Assembly (NCBI GenBank): GCA_902796455.1
Contig: CADBPH010000351.1
Coordinates: forward strand, 1 to 6,333
Direction of reading: 5' to 3'
DNA from: an uncultured Bacteroidia bacterium
GTDB lineage: Bacteria; Bacteroidota; Bacteroidia; Bacteroidales; UBA932
DNA: 6,333 nucleotides
Shown here: positions 5,425-6,333 of the stretch, piece by piece
Numbering within the stretch: position 1 is the first letter of the stretch
How the letters are laid out: each line of letters begins with the position of its first letter
Position numbers and translations under genes: made by a program
The notes under the pieces: model-generated
What the model was told of the DNA's origin: nothing
What the model saw: only the letters and a program-made list of their open reading frames with translations
Database searches by the model: none

Positions 5425-6333
5425 ATGGAAAAACGATGCAGCAAATACGACAAAGGCCGGAATCTATTCTCATTATCACGCCCCGCGGTTCTCGCGGAAA
5501 TCTTGCTTTCTATCACCCCGGCCTTTGTCAGCTGCACGATGGCAGGCACAGCGTCGGAAGATCCGGACATCCCGGTACAAATCCAGCTGACCCGGAGCGC
5601 CAAAGGGAGCCTGAACAGCCTGGACATTTTCTTTTTCAATAATGATCCCCTGCAGCGGCTCGACGCATACCAGCGGATTGAAAACTGTCCGGCATCGGCC
5701 GTCAACGGGTATTCCCGCAGCGGAGAAAAACGACTGGCCCTGCTCGCCAATGCTTCCGGAGACAAATATACCTGGAGCCGCATCCAATCCTTCCCGAGCC
5801 TCGAAGGAATCCGGTGCCGCCTCGACCGGGAAAACCCGGCGTCGCCGGTCATGAGCGGGACGAATACCCTGCAAGCCGGTACGGACCGCTTCTGCCCGAT
5901 CGCGCTGGAGCCCCTGCTATGCCGCATTGTATTGGGCAGTATCAGCTGCGACTTCCACGAGCGCCCCTATAAAGGAGCCAGCCTGGAAAACGTCAAAGTA
6001 TACCTGACCAACGTGAGCGCCTCCACGCCGCCTTTCCCGGATTCGGAACATTCCGTCATGGAGGAGCTGCTGAATCCCGGAAGACTGGACTCGGCCGCCG
6101 TTGCCTCCCTTCCGCATCCGGAAATGGTTTTCGCGGAGCTCGGGCAATCCGTAGGGCTGGGCCTTGTCTCCCCGGACCTGGAACTGTATTGCTACCCGAA
6201 CAACCCTGCCGGCGACGACCTCGGCGCACCCCCAACGCGCATGGTGATCGAAGGGGAACTGCAGGGGGAAACCTATTATTATCCGATCACACTTGCCGAC
6301 AGGAAAGAACTGCCGGAAGGACTTGTCCGGGGA
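5425..6333 (+). CDS. Fimbrillin-like (FimB/Mfa-type) lipoprotein, 3' end outside window
   Basis: An open frame of 303 codons runs to the right edge without a stop. Its first ATG is 5425, 25 bases after the predicted -7 element; there is no Shine-Dalgarno. The N-terminus looks like a lipoprotein signal: a long basic n-region (residues 1-20), a hydrophobic stretch (21-36) and FVSC, with Cys37 as the likely lipid site. The h-region is weakened by Glu25, and the lipobox has Phe at -3, so lipidation is probable but not certain. The mature part shows stretches I associate with Bacteroidales fimbrillin-like and FimB/Mfa2-like proteins: LDIFFFNNDPLQRLDAYQR (66-84), PVMSG (141-145), PLLCRIVLGSISCDF (163-177), VKVYLTNV (190-197) and TRMVIEGEL...TYYYPITL (271-290). 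Such proteins are exported to the outer membrane and form or anchor surface pili. Whether this is a shaft, anchor or tip subunit cannot be told without the C-terminus and neighbouring genes. The family call is from memory of the motifs; the reading frame itself is well supported. Confidence 0.72.
   Translation, partial: MEKRCSKYDKGRNLFSLSRPAVLAEILLSITPAFVSCTMAGTASEDPDIPVQIQLTRSAKGSLNSLDIFFFNNDPLQRLDAYQRIENCPASAVNGYSRSGEKRLALLANASGDKYTWSRIQSFPSLEGIRCRLDRENPASPVMSGTNTLQAGTDRFCPIALEPLLCRIVLGSISCDFHERPYKGASLENVKVYLTNVSASTPPFPDSEHSVMEELLNPGRLDSAAVASLPHPEMVFAELGQSVGLGLVSPDLELYCYPNNPAGDDLGAPPTRMVIEGELQGETYYYPITLADRKELPEGLVRG
5449..5529. repeat. Perfect 12-bp inverted repeat inside the fimbrillin-like gene
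   Basis: GACAAAGGCCGG (5449-5460) is the exact reverse complement of CCGGCCTTTGTC (5518-5529). The 57-base spacer is exactly 19 codons, and both arms are in codon register (Asp-Lys-Gly-Arg and Pro-Ala-Phe-Val). The spacer also holds a small hairpin, CCGCG-GTTCT-CGCGG (5483-5497). As RNA this could fold into a two-level structure about 25 bases downstream of the start codon. As DNA it could in principle be a recombination site. Chance is not excluded. Confidence 0.6.

Noticed and set aside
5360..5590. A 76-codon + strand frame beginning ATGAAGCCC
   Set aside because: It overlaps the predicted promoter and then the signal peptide of the fimbrillin-like gene in another frame. The product has no hydrophobic core or recognisable motif.
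5214..5927. A 237-codon open frame on the - strand opposite the terminator and the fimbrillin-like gene
   Set aside because: It would run through the terminator hairpin and is antisense to a frame with clear fimbrillin-type motifs and its own promoter. The translated product has no family features.

Overview
The window is about 6.3 kb of moderately GC-rich DNA with dense coding on the + strand. It most likely comes from a member of the Bacteroidota, probably Bacteroidales. Three things point there: a complete Na+-translocating NADH:quinone oxidoreductase operon of the kind found in that group, a fimbrillin-like lipoprotein gene next to it, and a promoter in front of that gene matching the Bacteroidota TTTG / TAnnTTTG type. 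The genus cannot be fixed from this sequence. The GC-rich third positions would suit Alistipes-like or uncultured gut Bacteroidales, but that is inference.

Layout. Bases 1-5217 hold the nqr operon in the standard order A-B-C-D-E-F: the 3' part of nqrA (1-721), nqrB (729-1871), nqrC (1884-2696), nqrD (2700-3314), nqrE (3333-3929) and nqrF (3946-5217). The gaps are only 3-18 bases. No terminator or convincing promoter was seen between the genes, so they are read as one transcript that begins upstream of the window. A strong GC-rich hairpin with short T runs on both strands (5235-5271) closes the operon. A 207-base spacer (5218-5424) follows, holding this terminator and a good candidate promoter (5372-5400). 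From 5425 to the right edge an unfinished reading frame encodes a predicted lipoprotein of the fimbrillin (FimB/Mfa-like) type. It has no stop in the window, so only its first 303 codons are seen.

How the genes work together. NqrF takes electrons from NADH through FAD and a [2Fe-2S] cluster. NqrD and NqrE carry the membrane-embedded iron centre between them. NqrC and NqrB carry covalent FMN, and NqrB with NqrA delivers electrons to quinone (probably menaquinone in this group) while Na+ is pumped out. All cofactor ligands examined are present: the FMN threonines in NqrB and NqrC, the paired cysteines in NqrD and NqrE, and the four ferredoxin cysteines plus FAD and NADH motifs in NqrF. The complex should therefore be functional. 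The lipoprotein gene appears to be a separate transcription unit concerned with the cell surface.

No clearly new system was found. The least ordinary part is the start of the fimbrillin-like gene. There a perfect 12-bp inverted repeat, in codon register, brackets exactly 19 codons of the signal-peptide core, just downstream of the predicted promoter.
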